This document shows positions 35,782 through 44,999 of a stretch of 64,000 nt of DNA, piece by piece. The notes below the pieces were generated by a model. That model did no database searches. It saw only the letters and a program-made list of their open reading frames with translations, and was not told the origin of the DNA. The translations under genes and the position numbers were made by a program. Each line of letters opens with the position of its first letter. The first letter of the stretch is position 1. Source of the DNA: Priestia megaterium (lineage in GTDB: Bacteria > Bacillota > Bacilli > Bacillales > Bacillaceae_H); NCBI GenBank assembly GCA_008180335.1, contig VTEF01000002.1, positions 62,001 through 126,000 of the forward strand, read 5' to 3'.

Positions 35782-37053
35782 ATGAAACAACAAGTAGATA
35801 GTCAAACAAAATATGTACACTTAGAAGACATCATGATTGCAAATCAAATGATTAAAGATGTTGTTGTGCATACACCACTACAGCGTAATGACGTACTCTC
35901 TGAACGTTATGAATGTAACATTTATTTAAAGCGCGAAGATTTACAAGTTGTTCGTTCATTTAAAATCCGCGGAGCATATAATCGGATTAAAAAATTATCA
36001 CAGCAAGAATTAGAACATGGAATTGCATGTGCGAGTGCCGGAAACCATGCACAAGGCGTGGCATATGCATGTCGTCATTTAAATATTGATGGGAAAATCT
36101 TTATGCCAAGCACAACTCCGCGTCAAAAAATTAATCAAGTCAAGTTTTTAGGGAAAGATAATGTGCAAGTAGTGTTAACAGGAGATACATTTGATGATTC
36201 ATATGAAAAAGCAATTGAGTGCAGCAATGAGGAAAAACGTACTTTTATTCATCCATTTAATGATGTAGACGTCATTGCAGGGCAGGGAACAGTTGCAGTA
36301 GAAATGTTTAACGATTGTGAAGACGAAATTGATTATGTATTTGGAAGCATTGGTGGCGGTGGTTTAATTGCTGGTGTGGGTACGTATGTAAAAAGCATTT
36401 CACCAAAAACAGCTGTCATTGGTGTCGAGCCAGCAGGAGCAGCTGGCATGCAGACATCGTTTGATCGCGGGGAAGTAGTCACCCTGCATTCAATCGACCC
36501 GTTTGTAGATGGAGCAGCAGTTAAGACTGTTGGGACCGTGTCATATGAAATCAGCAAAGAAGTAGTTGATGATATTGTTGTGGTGCCGGAAGGAAAAGTG
36601 TGTACAACGATTTTGTCGCTTTATAATGAAAATGCCATTATCGCCGAACCAGCAGGTGCTCTTTCAATTGCCGCACTAGATTCATATCGTGAACAAATTA
36701 AAGGGAAAACGGTTGTTTGTGTAATTAGTGGAGGAAATAATGATATTGGCCGCATGCAGGAAATTAAGGAACGTTCAATGATTTATGAGGGGTTGCAACA
36801 TTACTTTATTGTGAATTTCCCTCAGCGTGCAGGGGCGCTTCGCGAGTTTTTAGACGAGGTACTGGGACCAAATGATGATATTTCACGTTTTGAATATACG
36901 AAAAAAAATAATAAAGATAGCGGACCAGCTTTAGTTGGAATTGAATTAAAGCATAAAGAAGATTATTTTCCATTAATTAATCGCATGAATCAAAAAGGAT
37001 TTCCTTATACAGAAATCAATAAAGAGAGTAACTTATTCCATTTATTTATTTAA
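35782..37053 (+). CDS. ilvA: Threonine dehydratase (biosynthetic)
   Basis: A PLP enzyme that deaminates threonine to 2-oxobutyrate, the first step to isoleucine. It has 423 residues, equal to the B. subtilis enzyme. The Schiff-base Lys is in VVRSFKIRGAYN and the phosphate loop in GSIGGGGLIAG. The C-terminal 90 residues form an ACT-like regulatory domain (FIVNFPQRAGALREFLDEVL region). ATG 35782 lies 8 bases after GGAAGGAA; the in-frame GTG 35758 is less likely. It is followed by a strong terminator. Confidence 0.95.
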   Translation: MKQQVDSQTKYVHLEDIMIANQMIKDVVVHTPLQRNDVLSERYECNIYLKREDLQVVRSFKIRGAYNRIKKLSQQELEHGIACASAGNHAQGVAYACRHLNIDGKIFMPSTTPRQKINQVKFLGKDNVQVVLTGDTFDDSYEKAIECSNEEKRTFIHPFNDVDVIAGQGTVAVEMFNDCEDEIDYVFGSIGGGGLIAGVGTYVKSISPKTAVIGVEPAGAAGMQTSFDRGEVVTLHSIDPFVDGAAVKTVGTVSYEISKEVVDDIVVVPEGKVCTTILSLYNENAIIAEPAGALSIAALDSYREQIKGKTVVCVISGGNNDIGRMQEIKERSMIYEGLQHYFIVNFPQRAGALREFLDEVLGPNDDISRFEYTKKNNKDSGPALVGIELKHKEDYFPLINRMNQKGFPYTEINKESNLFHLFI

Positions 37054-37078
37054 TTTATTAAAAGGTTAATGTCTAACG

Positions 37079-37118
37079 CCTCATCTACTGTCGAATTAAG
37101 TAGGTGAGGCATTTTTTA
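37079..37118 (+). terminator. ilvA terminator
   Basis: gcctcatctac / gtaggtgaggc, then a T-rich tail. Confidence 0.85.
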
Positions 37119-37217
37119 TGGCGAAGAAAAAATTGCTTATTTCTTCATATTTTTCAAGACAAGTAAGGAATAAAGTATGTATAATAAAAGAAACGGGTAA
37201 AAAGAGGGTTGATCGCC

Positions 37218-37469
37218 TTGCTATTGAAAAGCCTTGAATTTAAACATGTAAATGGTCAAAAAGTGAAAATCACAGACATTCCAGTATTGGAGGAAGATAG
37301 TACATTTAGGTTTATGATTTCTGTAAGGTTAGAATTATTAGTGAAACAGATCATGCAGGATTCGTTTCCTAAACAGACTTACTCGTTTCAAGAATATTTA
37401 AAACGTGTGTTGAAATGGAAAGATTACGAACAGATATTTAAGTCTCATGTATTAAAACATAATGCTTAA
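37218..37469 (+). CDS. ypmP: YpmP-like small protein
   Basis: An 83-residue soluble, Lys-rich protein. TTG 37218 follows AAAGAGGG by 9 bases; the TTG at 37209 abuts that site. Length and location (after ilvA, ahead of the ypmQRS genes) match ypmP of B. subtilis. I have no sequence-level proof of orthology. Function unknown. A terminator follows directly. Confidence 0.65.
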   Translation: MLLKSLEFKHVNGQKVKITDIPVLEEDSTFRFMISVRLELLVKQIMQDSFPKQTYSFQEYLKRVLKWKDYEQIFKSHVLKHNA

Positions 37470-37473
37470 ATAA

Positions 37474-37520
37474 AAAAAAGTTGACTTTTCTGAATTCTCA
37501 GCGAGTCAACTTTTCTTTTT
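37474..37520 (+). terminator. Terminator after ypmP
   Basis: aaaagttgac / gtcaactttt with T-rich downstream sequence. Confidence 0.8.
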
Positions 37521-37673
37521 GAAAAAGAGAGTTTTTATGTAAGATAGTGTCGCAGTTTATAAATATTCTACTTATAATCATTTAACAAGCTATGCATATC
37601 AATATCATTTCGCTGTATCAGAGATCAGAACAATGGTATAATAAGTCGCAAGGCATTTTGTAGGGGTGAACTC

Positions 37674-38516
37674 ATGAATAAAATTAAAGTGGTAACGGAC
37701 TCAACAATTGACTTAACAGTAGAAGAAGCTGCCAAGTATGGCATTGAACTAGTGCCGTTATCTATTAACATTGATAATGAAACTTATTTAGATCGATATG
37801 AATTAACACCGAGTGATTTTATTGAAAAGATGAAACGCTCGAAAGAATTACCTAAAAGCTCTCAACCAGCTGTTGGTGCTTTTGTAGAAGTGTATGAGCG
37901 TTTGGTAAACGAAGGATATGATATCATTTCCATTCATATGACAGGTGGAATGAGTGGAACCGTTCGTTCAGCAGAAAGTGCAGCTCAAATGGTGGAAGGA
38001 AATATTACAGTAGTGGATTCCATGTATATTTCAAAAGCGCTTTCATTCCAAGTGTTTGAAGCTCTTGATATGATTGAAAAAGGACATACAGTCGAAGAGA
38101 TTGTTGTACGGTTAGATGAAGTGCGTCGCAACACAACTTTATATGTTGTAGTTGATACGCTTGAAAACTTAATTAAAGGTGGACGGATTGGACGCGGAAA
38201 AGCGTTGATTGGTTCACTGTTAAATATTAAACCAATTGCTTCTTTAGCAGATGGCGTCTATACTCCTGTAGCAAAAGTACGTAGTCATTCTCAAATTGTT
38301 AAATTTTTAACAAAGCAATTTGTTGAAGATACAGAAGGGAAAACTGTCAAAGGTGTAGGACTTGTACATGCTGATGGAATAGACCTAGCCTCGAAATTAA
38401 AAGAATCTATAGTGAAAGCACGCGGTTATACAAACTTTATGATTGAAGAAACAACACCTGTTATTTCCACACATACTGGGATCGGTGCAATTGGCTTTAT
38501 GTATTTTGCAGAATAG
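37674..38516 (+). CDS. DegV family fatty-acid binding protein
   Basis: A 280-residue DegV-fold protein. It starts with VVTDSTIDLTVEEAAKYGIELVP, contains the SQPAVGAFVEVYE and HMTGGMSGTVRSAES binding segments, and ends with HTGIGAIGFMYF. DegV proteins bind a fatty acid and can hand it to the FakA kinase; no fakA is in the window. AGGGGTGA precedes the ATG. It lies between ypmP and the ypm genes, unlike in B. subtilis, and is monocistronic. Confidence 0.92.
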   Translation: MNKIKVVTDSTIDLTVEEAAKYGIELVPLSINIDNETYLDRYELTPSDFIEKMKRSKELPKSSQPAVGAFVEVYERLVNEGYDIISIHMTGGMSGTVRSAESAAQMVEGNITVVDSMYISKALSFQVFEALDMIEKGHTVEEIVVRLDEVRRNTTLYVVVDTLENLIKGGRIGRGKALIGSLLNIKPIASLADGVYTPVAKVRSHSQIVKFLTKQFVEDTEGKTVKGVGLVHADGIDLASKLKESIVKARGYTNFMIEETTPVISTHTGIGAIGFMYFAE

Positions 38517-38517
38517 T

Positions 38518-38556
38518 AAAAAGGTGATTTGCTTTTACAGCGAGTCACCTTTTTCA
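38518..38556 (+). terminator. degV terminator
   Basis: aaaaggtga / tcacctttt around a 17-base loop, followed by T. Confidence 0.75.
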
Positions 38557-38842
38557 TTGCTTTTAGTTGATCATTCCTACCTAAACTTTCTTCATCTAAA
38601 ATGAAGCTTCAGTCAGTGAAGGGTTTTATTCTCCGATTAGCAGCCTTATAGTGAGAGTCTTACTGCTCATGGAATTTGGAGAAAAGCCTAATTATTTAAA
38701 TATTGGTATTTTTTATGAACAAGTATTAATAGTTTGATAAAAAAAAGAGGTGGCTATGTTATAATAAAATAAAACTACAGTTCGGATTGAGTTCCATTGT
38801 TCATTGTAGTGAGAGGTTATCTTTTTTATGCGGAGTGTAAAA

Positions 38843-40459
38843 ATGAGAAAACATATTCGAAATTTAAGCGTATTTAATAAAACAGTTTTGTTTTCTACGC
38901 TCATTGTTATACTAGTGGGGCTTGGAACAGCATTTGTCAGCTATCATCTTCACAACACTACCACGCAGAGGATCTTGACTCAACATGTCCTAATTATTGC
39001 AAACTTGTGGAGAGAGACTTTATCTACGGAAAGTATTATTAAAGTTGTAGAACCAGATACCCAAAATGTGAAGGAGTTAAAAGAGTTAGAAAATCAATTT
39101 CAAAAGATTTACAAATCTAATCCAAGTCATTTAAAAGGATATATATTAACAACTGAAAAATACAAGAATAATGGAACGAAGATTATTGTAACTGCTGATG
39201 AGCGAATCCGAGGCAATCTTCAACCCTCGATGATTTATTACGGTGGAAAAGAGTTTTATAGTGCTTTCTTGGAAGTTGGAAAAGGAAAAGAAGATGTTGT
39301 AACCTCTACGTATAAGGACCAATTTGGAACTTGGATTACAGCATTTTCCCCGATTGTAAATGATCAAGGGAAAGTAGTTGCTATCTTTGCTATTGATATC
39401 GATGCAAGTGTTATTTCTACATATCAAAAGAAGTTATTTGCTTCATTATTTGTTGCGTTGCTTCTATTATTTACACTCATTATTTTCTTTCAAGATTGGG
39501 GATTGCGAATGTTAATGTCTCCGCTTAGAGATTTATTAAAAGGAATAAAAGAGGTGAGTGATGGCAATTTCCGAGTCAAGCTTAAACATGAAGATGAGTC
39601 AGAACTTGGCCAAATCAGCAAGCAATTTAATGAAATGACAAAAAGGCTGCAATTTCTATTTCATCAAGTAGCGGCAACGAAAGAACAATTTTCTGAAATC
39701 GAACCTACATCTAACTCAAAGGATGAGATTGAAAAAGCAATTGATGAATTAGAAATGATTATGGAAAGAACCAGACTGCAAAAAGAGTTACAGAGAGCTG
39801 AAAAGATGAACGCCATTGGCCAGTTAGCAGCTTCTGTTGCTCATGAGATTCGCAATCCAATGACGGTTGTAAAAGGGTTTTTACAGTTATTCCAAGATAA
39901 TCAGAGATTAACTGAATCTGAAAAGGGATACATTCAGTTAATGATTAGTGAAATGGACCGTGCAGAAGCTATTATCCATGATTATTTATCACTAGCAAGA
40001 CCAGATGTAAAACAAACAGATTTGATTGATTGTGCAGAATGTGTCACAAGTTTAGTCGATCTATTATCTTCATATGCTTTATTGACAAATAATATTGAAA
40101 TTGAAATAAAAGCAACGCACTTAGCTTATATAAAAGGAAACAAAAATGAATTTAGCCAAGTGCTTTTAAACATTATGAAAAATGGAATTGAAGCGATGAA
40201 AACAGGTGGAAAGCTGTCCGTTTCCATTTATGAAAAGGATAAGTATGTTCACATTTCAATCCAAGATACTGGCATCGGTATGACGCCTGAACAAATTGAA
40301 CGTTTGGGAACAGCTTTTTATTCACTAAAAGAAAAGGGTACTGGCATTGGTCTAATGGTTTCATATCAAATTATTGAACAAATGAATGGGACAATATCTG
40401 TAGAGAGTGAAAAAGGCAAGGGAACAACTTTCACAATCTCATTGCCGTGTTATCAATAA
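38843..40459 (+). CDS. Membrane sensor histidine kinase with HAMP domain
   Basis: A 538-residue orphan kinase. It has one N-terminal membrane helix (TVLFSTLIVILVGLGTAF), a 150-residue extracytoplasmic Cache-like sensor and a second helix (LFVALLLLFTLIIFF). A HAMP linker, a HisKA domain (AASVAHEIRNPMTVVKGFLQ) and an HATPase domain with N, G1 and G2 boxes follow. The H-box is of the sporulation-kinase kind. ATG 38843 has GGAGTG close before it; ATG 38828 in frame is also possible. There is no adjacent response regulator, so it may feed a phosphorelay. The 270 bases upstream hold a TATAAT at 38760 and nothing else clear. Confidence 0.9.
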   Translation: MRKHIRNLSVFNKTVLFSTLIVILVGLGTAFVSYHLHNTTTQRILTQHVLIIANLWRETLSTESIIKVVEPDTQNVKELKELENQFQKIYKSNPSHLKGYILTTEKYKNNGTKIIVTADERIRGNLQPSMIYYGGKEFYSAFLEVGKGKEDVVTSTYKDQFGTWITAFSPIVNDQGKVVAIFAIDIDASVISTYQKKLFASLFVALLLLFTLIIFFQDWGLRMLMSPLRDLLKGIKEVSDGNFRVKLKHEDESELGQISKQFNEMTKRLQFLFHQVAATKEQFSEIEPTSNSKDEIEKAIDELEMIMERTRLQKELQRAEKMNAIGQLAASVAHEIRNPMTVVKGFLQLFQDNQRLTESEKGYIQLMISEMDRAEAIIHDYLSLARPDVKQTDLIDCAECVTSLVDLLSSYALLTNNIEIEIKATHLAYIKGNKNEFSQVLLNIMKNGIEAMKTGGKLSVSIYEKDKYVHISIQDTGIGMTPEQIERLGTAFYSLKEKGTGIGLMVSYQIIEQMNGTISVESEKGKGTTFTISLPCYQ

Positions 40460-40521
40460 GTGTTTAGGGGATGGTTTTACACGGAAAAGACTTTAAGTGA
40501 TCGCATGGGGGCGAGTGTTAG

Positions 40522-41100
40522 ATGGTTGGGAAATGTAAAAAAATAGGGATAATGTTTATTTTAAGCGTCTGTATTTTAGCTGCGTGTGGGTCAGAAATTA
40601 AAGATCCATTAAATTGGAAGTTAACTTCGTTTTCCTACACGAATCAAGATAATAAAGAAATAGGATTAGAAGATTTAAAAGGGAAAGTATGGGTGTCAAA
40701 TTTTATTTTCACGAATTGTGAAACAGTCTGTCCGCCAATGACTGCTCATATGGCTAAGTTGCAAAAGATGGTTAAGGAAGAAGGCTTGGATGTTCAATTC
40801 GTGTCATTTAGTGTCGATCCTGAGGTAGATACACCTGATAAGTTAAAAGAGTTTGCTTCGAAATTTAATACTGATTTTTCAAATTGGCACTTTTTAACAG
40901 GTTATAAGCAAGAAGAGATAGAAAATTTTGCGATGGATGAATTTAAAATGATTGTGAAAAAGCCGGAAAAAGATCCGCAAGTCATTCATGCTACGAGTTT
41001 CTTTTTAGTCGATCAAGAGGGAAAAGTGATGAAATCTTATAGCGGTGCTAGTGATACACCGTATGAAGAGATGATAAAAGATATAAAAACTTTACAGTAA
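40522..41100 (+). CDS. ypmQ: Sco1/SenC-type copper lipoprotein
   Basis: A thioredoxin-fold lipoprotein that helps build the CuA centre of cytochrome c oxidase. The 192 residues include a lipoprotein signal (CILAACGSE, lipidated Cys), the copper-binding Cys-x3-Cys in FTNCETVCPPM and the distal His in QVIHATSFFL. These are the residues that bind copper in BsSco (YpmQ). It sits before ypmR and ypmS as in B. subtilis. GGGGGCGAG precedes the ATG. Confidence 0.93.
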   Translation: MVGKCKKIGIMFILSVCILAACGSEIKDPLNWKLTSFSYTNQDNKEIGLEDLKGKVWVSNFIFTNCETVCPPMTAHMAKLQKMVKEEGLDVQFVSFSVDPEVDTPDKLKEFASKFNTDFSNWHFLTGYKQEEIENFAMDEFKMIVKKPEKDPQVIHATSFFLVDQEGKVMKSYSGASDTPYEEMIKDIKTLQ

Positions 41101-41112
41101 ATTGCATAAGGT

Positions 41113-41170
41113 GTATCCATTGATGTAAACAATTATTTTTTATATGATTGTGGCATTAATGGATACTTTT
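41113..41170 (+). terminator. ypmQ terminator
   Basis: gtatccatt / aatggatac with an inner caat/attg pairing, then TTTTCTTTT. Confidence 0.7.
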
Positions 41171-41329
41171 CTTTTCTCTAAACATGCTTATCCTTATTTT
41201 TACATATACTATTACGAGAGAAGACAGAATCAGTTTGACAATGTATGTTAGTATATAAAGATAACTTTATACGGTTGAAGTAATGAAGCGTGAGACAACC
41301 AGAATACAGCATAGTAAGTAGGTGTTGTG

Positions 41330-42202
41330 ATGAAGAATTGGAAAAAAACAATGACGTTAGGCATATGTATAGTAGTACTTACAAGTTGTTCTGCGCCAAC
41401 GTTTTTAATGAAAAATCAAGAAGAAAACGTATATGAGAAGCAAGTAGAATTAGCAGCAAAAGACCAAATTCCAAAAGGCTTTTTTCCTGTTGATTTAGAT
41501 GTGGTGGCCATTGGCGACTCCCTAACAGAGGGTGTTGGCGATGAAACAAAAGAAGGAGGATATGTACCTTTTATAGAGAAATACATATCTGAACAAAACG
41601 AAGTAGATGATGTCCAAATCACTAATTTAGGTAAACGGGGAAATCGAACCGATCAGCTATTAGCAAGGCTCAACCAAGATAGTATTGCTGAAAAAGTGTC
41701 CAGGGCTGATATGATTTATTTAACCATTGGTGGCAATGATGTAATGAAGGTTGTCCGCGATTACTTCTATAATATTTCAATCAAAACATTTAAAACAGAG
41801 CAGGTTAAGTATGAAAAGCGTTTAAACCAAGTATTTCAGCGGATCCGTCAATTGAATCCGGATGCGCATATTTACCTTGTAGGCTTTTACAATCCATTCT
41901 TTAAAACGTTAAGTGACGTAAAAGAAATTAATGTTGTAATTGATGAATGGAATGAAGCTAGCAAGAAAATTGCACTGAAATACGATAATGTGACATATGT
42001 GAAAGTGGATGACATTTTTTACAAGTCAGAGGATAATTTGTTTGGAAAAGATGAATTTCACCCAAATCAAAAAGGGTACAAATTAATGGCTGAACGAATT
42101 CGTCAATCGATGCAAAAAGAAGATCCGCTTCTAGGAAAAAAAGGGGAAATGAATCAGAAAGGAGAAGAAATTAAAAACAACAAAGCAAAAGGAAATGAGT
42201 AA
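41330..42202 (+). CDS. ypmR: SGNH-hydrolase lipoprotein YpmR
   Basis: A GDSL/SGNH esterase of 290 residues. The lipoprotein signal ends in VVLTSCSAP. The catalytic Ser is in VAIGDSLTEGVGD, the oxyanion Gly and Asn in TIGGNDVM, and the Asp-His pair in DEFHPNQKGY. It is therefore anchored outside the membrane and probably removes acyl or acetyl groups from lipids or wall polymers. ATG 41330 is spaced 6 bases from AGGTG; GTG 41327 is an alternative. ypmS follows after 12 bases. Confidence 0.88.
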   Translation: MKNWKKTMTLGICIVVLTSCSAPTFLMKNQEENVYEKQVELAAKDQIPKGFFPVDLDVVAIGDSLTEGVGDETKEGGYVPFIEKYISEQNEVDDVQITNLGKRGNRTDQLLARLNQDSIAEKVSRADMIYLTIGGNDVMKVVRDYFYNISIKTFKTEQVKYEKRLNQVFQRIRQLNPDAHIYLVGFYNPFFKTLSDVKEINVVIDEWNEASKKIALKYDNVTYVKVDDIFYKSEDNLFGKDEFHPNQKGYKLMAERIRQSMQKEDPLLGKKGEMNQKGEEIKNNKAKGNE

Positions 42203-42214
42203 GGAGTTTGTCTG

Positions 42215-42784
42215 ATGAAGAAATGGAAAGTACTATTCCTAGGTTTATTAAGTCTAAATATTATTTTAGCGATTGTTATCATTAGCTTTATTTTTCAACC
42301 AGTTGAAGACGTTAATCCATCGCCTTCAAAAGAAGTGAAAGGAGACGCGGAATTAACCATTTTGGCAAAGAAAGAAGACTTAAATGTGTTAATTGATAAA
42401 TATTTAAAACGAGAGTTTAAAGATCAACCTTTAAATTATGATATTACATTAACAGATGTTGTGCGAGTAGATGGCACGATTGAAGTGTTTGGAGACGATA
42501 TTGACATTCGAATGACATTCGAACCGGTTGTTCAAGAAAATGGAGATATTGAACTGGAACAACAGTCATTGTCAATCGGAAAGCTTCAGCTTCCTGTTCG
42601 CACAGTATTGCGTTATGTCAATAATAATTTTAAGCTGCCGGAATGGGTAACAATTGATCCCAAAAATGAATCTGTGTACGTAGCGTTGCAAGAAATGAAA
42701 CTTGAAACAGACTTTAATGTACAGGTTAAAAAATTTGATTTGAAAAACGATGATATTCGTGTTCGCTTAACATCTATAAATTAA
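42215..42784 (+). CDS. ypmS: YpmS, DUF2140 membrane-anchored protein
   Basis: A 189-residue protein with one N-terminal signal anchor (LGLLSLNIILAIVIISFIF) and an extracytoplasmic DUF2140 domain. It contains repeated beta strands such as IEVFGDDIDIRMTFEP and ends with FDLKNDDIRVRLTSIN. It is in an operon with ypmR. Function unknown. AAGGAG precedes the ATG. Confidence 0.9.
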   Translation: MKKWKVLFLGLLSLNIILAIVIISFIFQPVEDVNPSPSKEVKGDAELTILAKKEDLNVLIDKYLKREFKDQPLNYDITLTDVVRVDGTIEVFGDDIDIRMTFEPVVQENGDIELEQQSLSIGKLQLPVRTVLRYVNNNFKLPEWVTIDPKNESVYVALQEMKLETDFNVQVKKFDLKNDDIRVRLTSIN

Positions 42785-42833
42785 AAAAGAAGGCTGAAAA
42801 AGCGAAGGAAAATTCCTTTCAGTCTCTTCGCGC

Positions 42834-42876
42834 AAAATGGACGGTCATGTAAGGTAAGTACATGACCGTCCATTTT
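42834..42876. terminator. Terminator between ypmS and the DUF4397 gene
   Basis: A 17 to 18-bp stem (aaaatggacggtcatgta / tacatgaccgtccatttt) with a 7-base loop and T/A runs on both sides. It serves both converging units. Confidence 0.92.
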
Positions 42877-42936
42877 TCATACATAGAAAAAAATACAGGC
42901 TATGTGTTAAAAAACTGGAGAGTTCGTTCATTAAAA

Positions 42937-43692
42937 TTATCGATCTTGTGAAATAAGTGCTTCAAGAGCCGGAGTATTGTTAGCAAATCCAACTGCATAC
43001 ACTGTATACGTACGATTTGGCCTGAGGTTTAGTGGTGGAATCGATAATACAAGGTCGTCTGTTCCTGCTAGAAATACATCGAGCTGAACCATCATTGGAG
43101 ACAGGCCTAAATATTTGGTGATTTCTTTAAACGTGACATCTGAAAAAATAACATCGCCACCTCGAGCCGCAACATCGACAGCAGGAGCATCAGGTGAAAG
43201 GTGAATAAAGCGTATTTTAGTTTCACCTTGTGGTACGTCTGTATTGTCATAAATGAATAGCAAGTCTAATTCATTTAACGTATCAACAGCCGCTATTGTA
43301 TAGTTTTGGTTTCCTTCAAAAGTAAAAGATTTCGTTAATAATGGCTTTTCGGTTTCACCTGCTGGATAAATTGAAATTGTGTACCTTCCAGGCTCTCCTA
43401 AAGGAAGATAATCGGTTTCTTGCTTGTATGTTAAGTTACGAATAATGCGTTTTTCGTTTAAATAAACATCCACTGATGGAGAGTCGGGAGATGCATGGAA
43501 AATGCGAGCCATCGGTTGTCTTGCGCGTGTATGAGGTGCTTGAGAACCGTCCATTATAGCTCTTTGAATATAGTAGAGATGCTTCTCGTAATACGCAATA
43601 TGACGTGCTGGGTCACTATATTTATAATAGTTTGATAATAAATCATATTTCATTGCTTTTTTAATGTATTGATTAAAGGAATAGTTGGACAT
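42937..43692 (-). CDS. Two-domain DUF4397 protein
   Basis: 251 residues. After a helical, Tyr-rich N-terminal 70 residues come two beta-sandwich DUF4397 domains with the paired motifs IFHASPDSPSVDVYLN and FIHLSPDAPAVDVAARG. Most DUF4397 proteins are secreted, but this one has no signal peptide. ATG 43692 lies 9 bases after AAGGAG; the open frame upstream to 43746 has no site. Its neighbours are sporulation-flavoured, so a spore-surface or mother-cell role is possible. Function not established. Confidence 0.85.
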   Translation of the reverse strand: MSNYSFNQYIKKAMKYDLLSNYYKYSDPARHIAYYEKHLYYIQRAIMDGSQAPHTRARQPMARIFHASPDSPSVDVYLNEKRIIRNLTYKQETDYLPLGEPGRYTISIYPAGETEKPLLTKSFTFEGNQNYTIAAVDTLNELDLLFIYDNTDVPQGETKIRFIHLSPDAPAVDVAARGGDVIFSDVTFKEITKYLGLSPMMVQLDVFLAGTDDLVLSIPPLNLRPNRTYTVYAVGFANNTPALEALISQDR

Positions 43693-43919
43693 ATGTTCAG
43701 CTCCTTTTTTAATGGAGAATAGTAAAAGATTTCTGTACGTAAACAAACATATGCCGAAACTGATAATTTATGACGTAAACTGAAGTTTCATATGAGAACA
43801 ACTTTCCACACGTAATTCTTTTACATATACTGTAGCAGTCGATTTAGTGTGACTAAGCCAATTTGCCAGTATCCTTTATAGCGGCGAAAAAGGGAAAGTA
43901 AAAGGAGTGAAACAATGCG

Positions 43920-44081
43920 ATGCGTCATTTTTATTTGCAGATTTTGAGGATAATCATTATCAGTTTTATATTCTTGCTTATTTTAATTCACTTTACTACA
44001 TTTTCCACCTCTTTTATTCCGGCATCATCATTTCATTCACTTGTAACAGAGCAAAGTGAGATGATTGAGCATGAGATATAG
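43920..44081 (+). CDS. 53-residue single-pass membrane protein
   Basis: The ATG at 43920 lies 10 bases after AAAGGAGTG. The product reads MRHFYLQILRIIIISFIFLL and continues hydrophobic to an acidic tail (EQSEMIEHEI), giving one membrane helix and a short outer or inner tail. Its last codons overlap the start of the SipW-like gene by 11 bases, so the two are coupled. Below gene-calling size, and no known family. Confidence 0.55.
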   Translation: MRHFYLQILRIIIISFIFLLILIHFTTFSTSFIPASSFHSLVTEQSEMIEHEI

Positions 44082-44493
44082 TGCTTTTTATATAATTAGA
44101 TATGTTCTTGTGCTATATGCTGTAGTTTTCTCGCTTATTTTTGTAAGTGCAGTACCTGTTGCTTTTGGGTTTCATGTAACACTGCAGCAGGAGAGTAGCA
44201 CAGCAGGAATACCTGAGGGAGCGCTTGTTGTATTTAAAAAGCATTCAGCTATTAATAAGAACGATTTATTACTTGTAGAAGAGCCGACTTTAAGTGAGAA
44301 AATGATTAAGACAGCAAATGAGCTAGAAGGACTTGACAAAACTACTGGTTATGACACAGTGACGGGAACCTATGTATATCATATTCCTTATTTAGGATTT
44401 GTTTTAACACCGTTAAAAATGTTTGCAATTCCTTTCATGATAGGAAGTATTCTCGTGCTTTTATTCACATACTCACTGGAAAAAAGAAAATAG
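44071..44493 (+). CDS. SipW-like protein lacking the catalytic serine (pseudo-signal peptidase)
   Basis: 140 residues with an N-terminal helix (VLYAVVFSLIFVSAVPVAF) and a C-terminal helix. The middle keeps the family framework: GIPEGALVVFKK, then YVYHIPYLGFVLTPLK. In ER-type signal peptidases of the SipW/SEC11 kind the segment before the GIPEG-like motif is SGSMEPT with the catalytic Ser. Here it reads QQESSTAGIPEG, so SGSMEP is gone, and the usual THR(V) segment with the catalytic His is missing too. It is probably a non-enzymatic relative. ATG 44071 overlaps the upstream 53-residue gene. Confidence 0.65.
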   Translation: MRYSAFYIIRYVLVLYAVVFSLIFVSAVPVAFGFHVTLQQESSTAGIPEGALVVFKKHSAINKNDLLLVEEPTLSEKMIKTANELEGLDKTTGYDTVTGTYVYHIPYLGFVLTPLKMFAIPFMIGSILVLLFTYSLEKRK

Positions 44494-44599
44494 CAGCTAA
44501 TAAAAAAATATAAAATGGGCATTCGCACATACACACGAGACGATAGCAACATAAAGTAAAAGTGTACTAAACGAATATCACAAATGAGGAGAGATTGCT

Positions 44600-44749
44600 A
44601 TGTATCACTATGGTTGTTACGATGTTTGTCAATATCCAGTTGGAGGTTATCAACATTATCCCGTATCATGCGGAACAGGTCATTCCTTTACATTAATTGT
44701 TGTTTTATTTATTTTATTAATTATTATTGGCTGTAGTTACAGTTGCTAA
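44600..44749 (+). CDS. YjcZ family small sporulation protein
   Basis: A 49-residue peptide: a Tyr/Cys-rich start (MYHYGCYDVCQYP) and then GHSFTLIVVLFILLIIIGCS. This is the C-terminal hydrophobic signature of YjcZ/YhfH-type sporulation peptides, made in the mother cell or found on spores. GAGGAGAG precedes the ATG at 44600. Upstream, CATACACA (near 44530) resembles a sigma-E -10 element, though the -35 is not clear. A strong terminator follows at 44855. Confidence 0.82.
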   Translation: MYHYGCYDVCQYPVGGYQHYPVSCGTGHSFTLIVVLFILLIIIGCSYSC

Positions 44750-44854
44750 TAATGTAAATTGGTAAAGGGCGAAACAGAGTTTTTCAATTGCAAATGTACT
44801 ATTTCCTTTGAGTTGAAAGCATCATTACCCATTGAAATCAAATGGCCATGTATT

Positions 44855-44882
44855 AAAAGTTCGCGTTAGCGAACTTTTTTTT
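44855..44882 (+). terminator. Terminator after the YjcZ gene
   Basis: aaaagttcgc / gcgaactttt with a 4-base loop and eight T. Confidence 0.92.
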
Positions 44883-44999
44883 TCAGACAAGGAGCTTGTG
44901 CATTAAAAGATAAATTATTTAAAAAATAAAAAAATTTTGCCAAACATATAATTTCCATATTATACTATAGCTAGTATCTCAATAAGTGAAGGTGAACAT

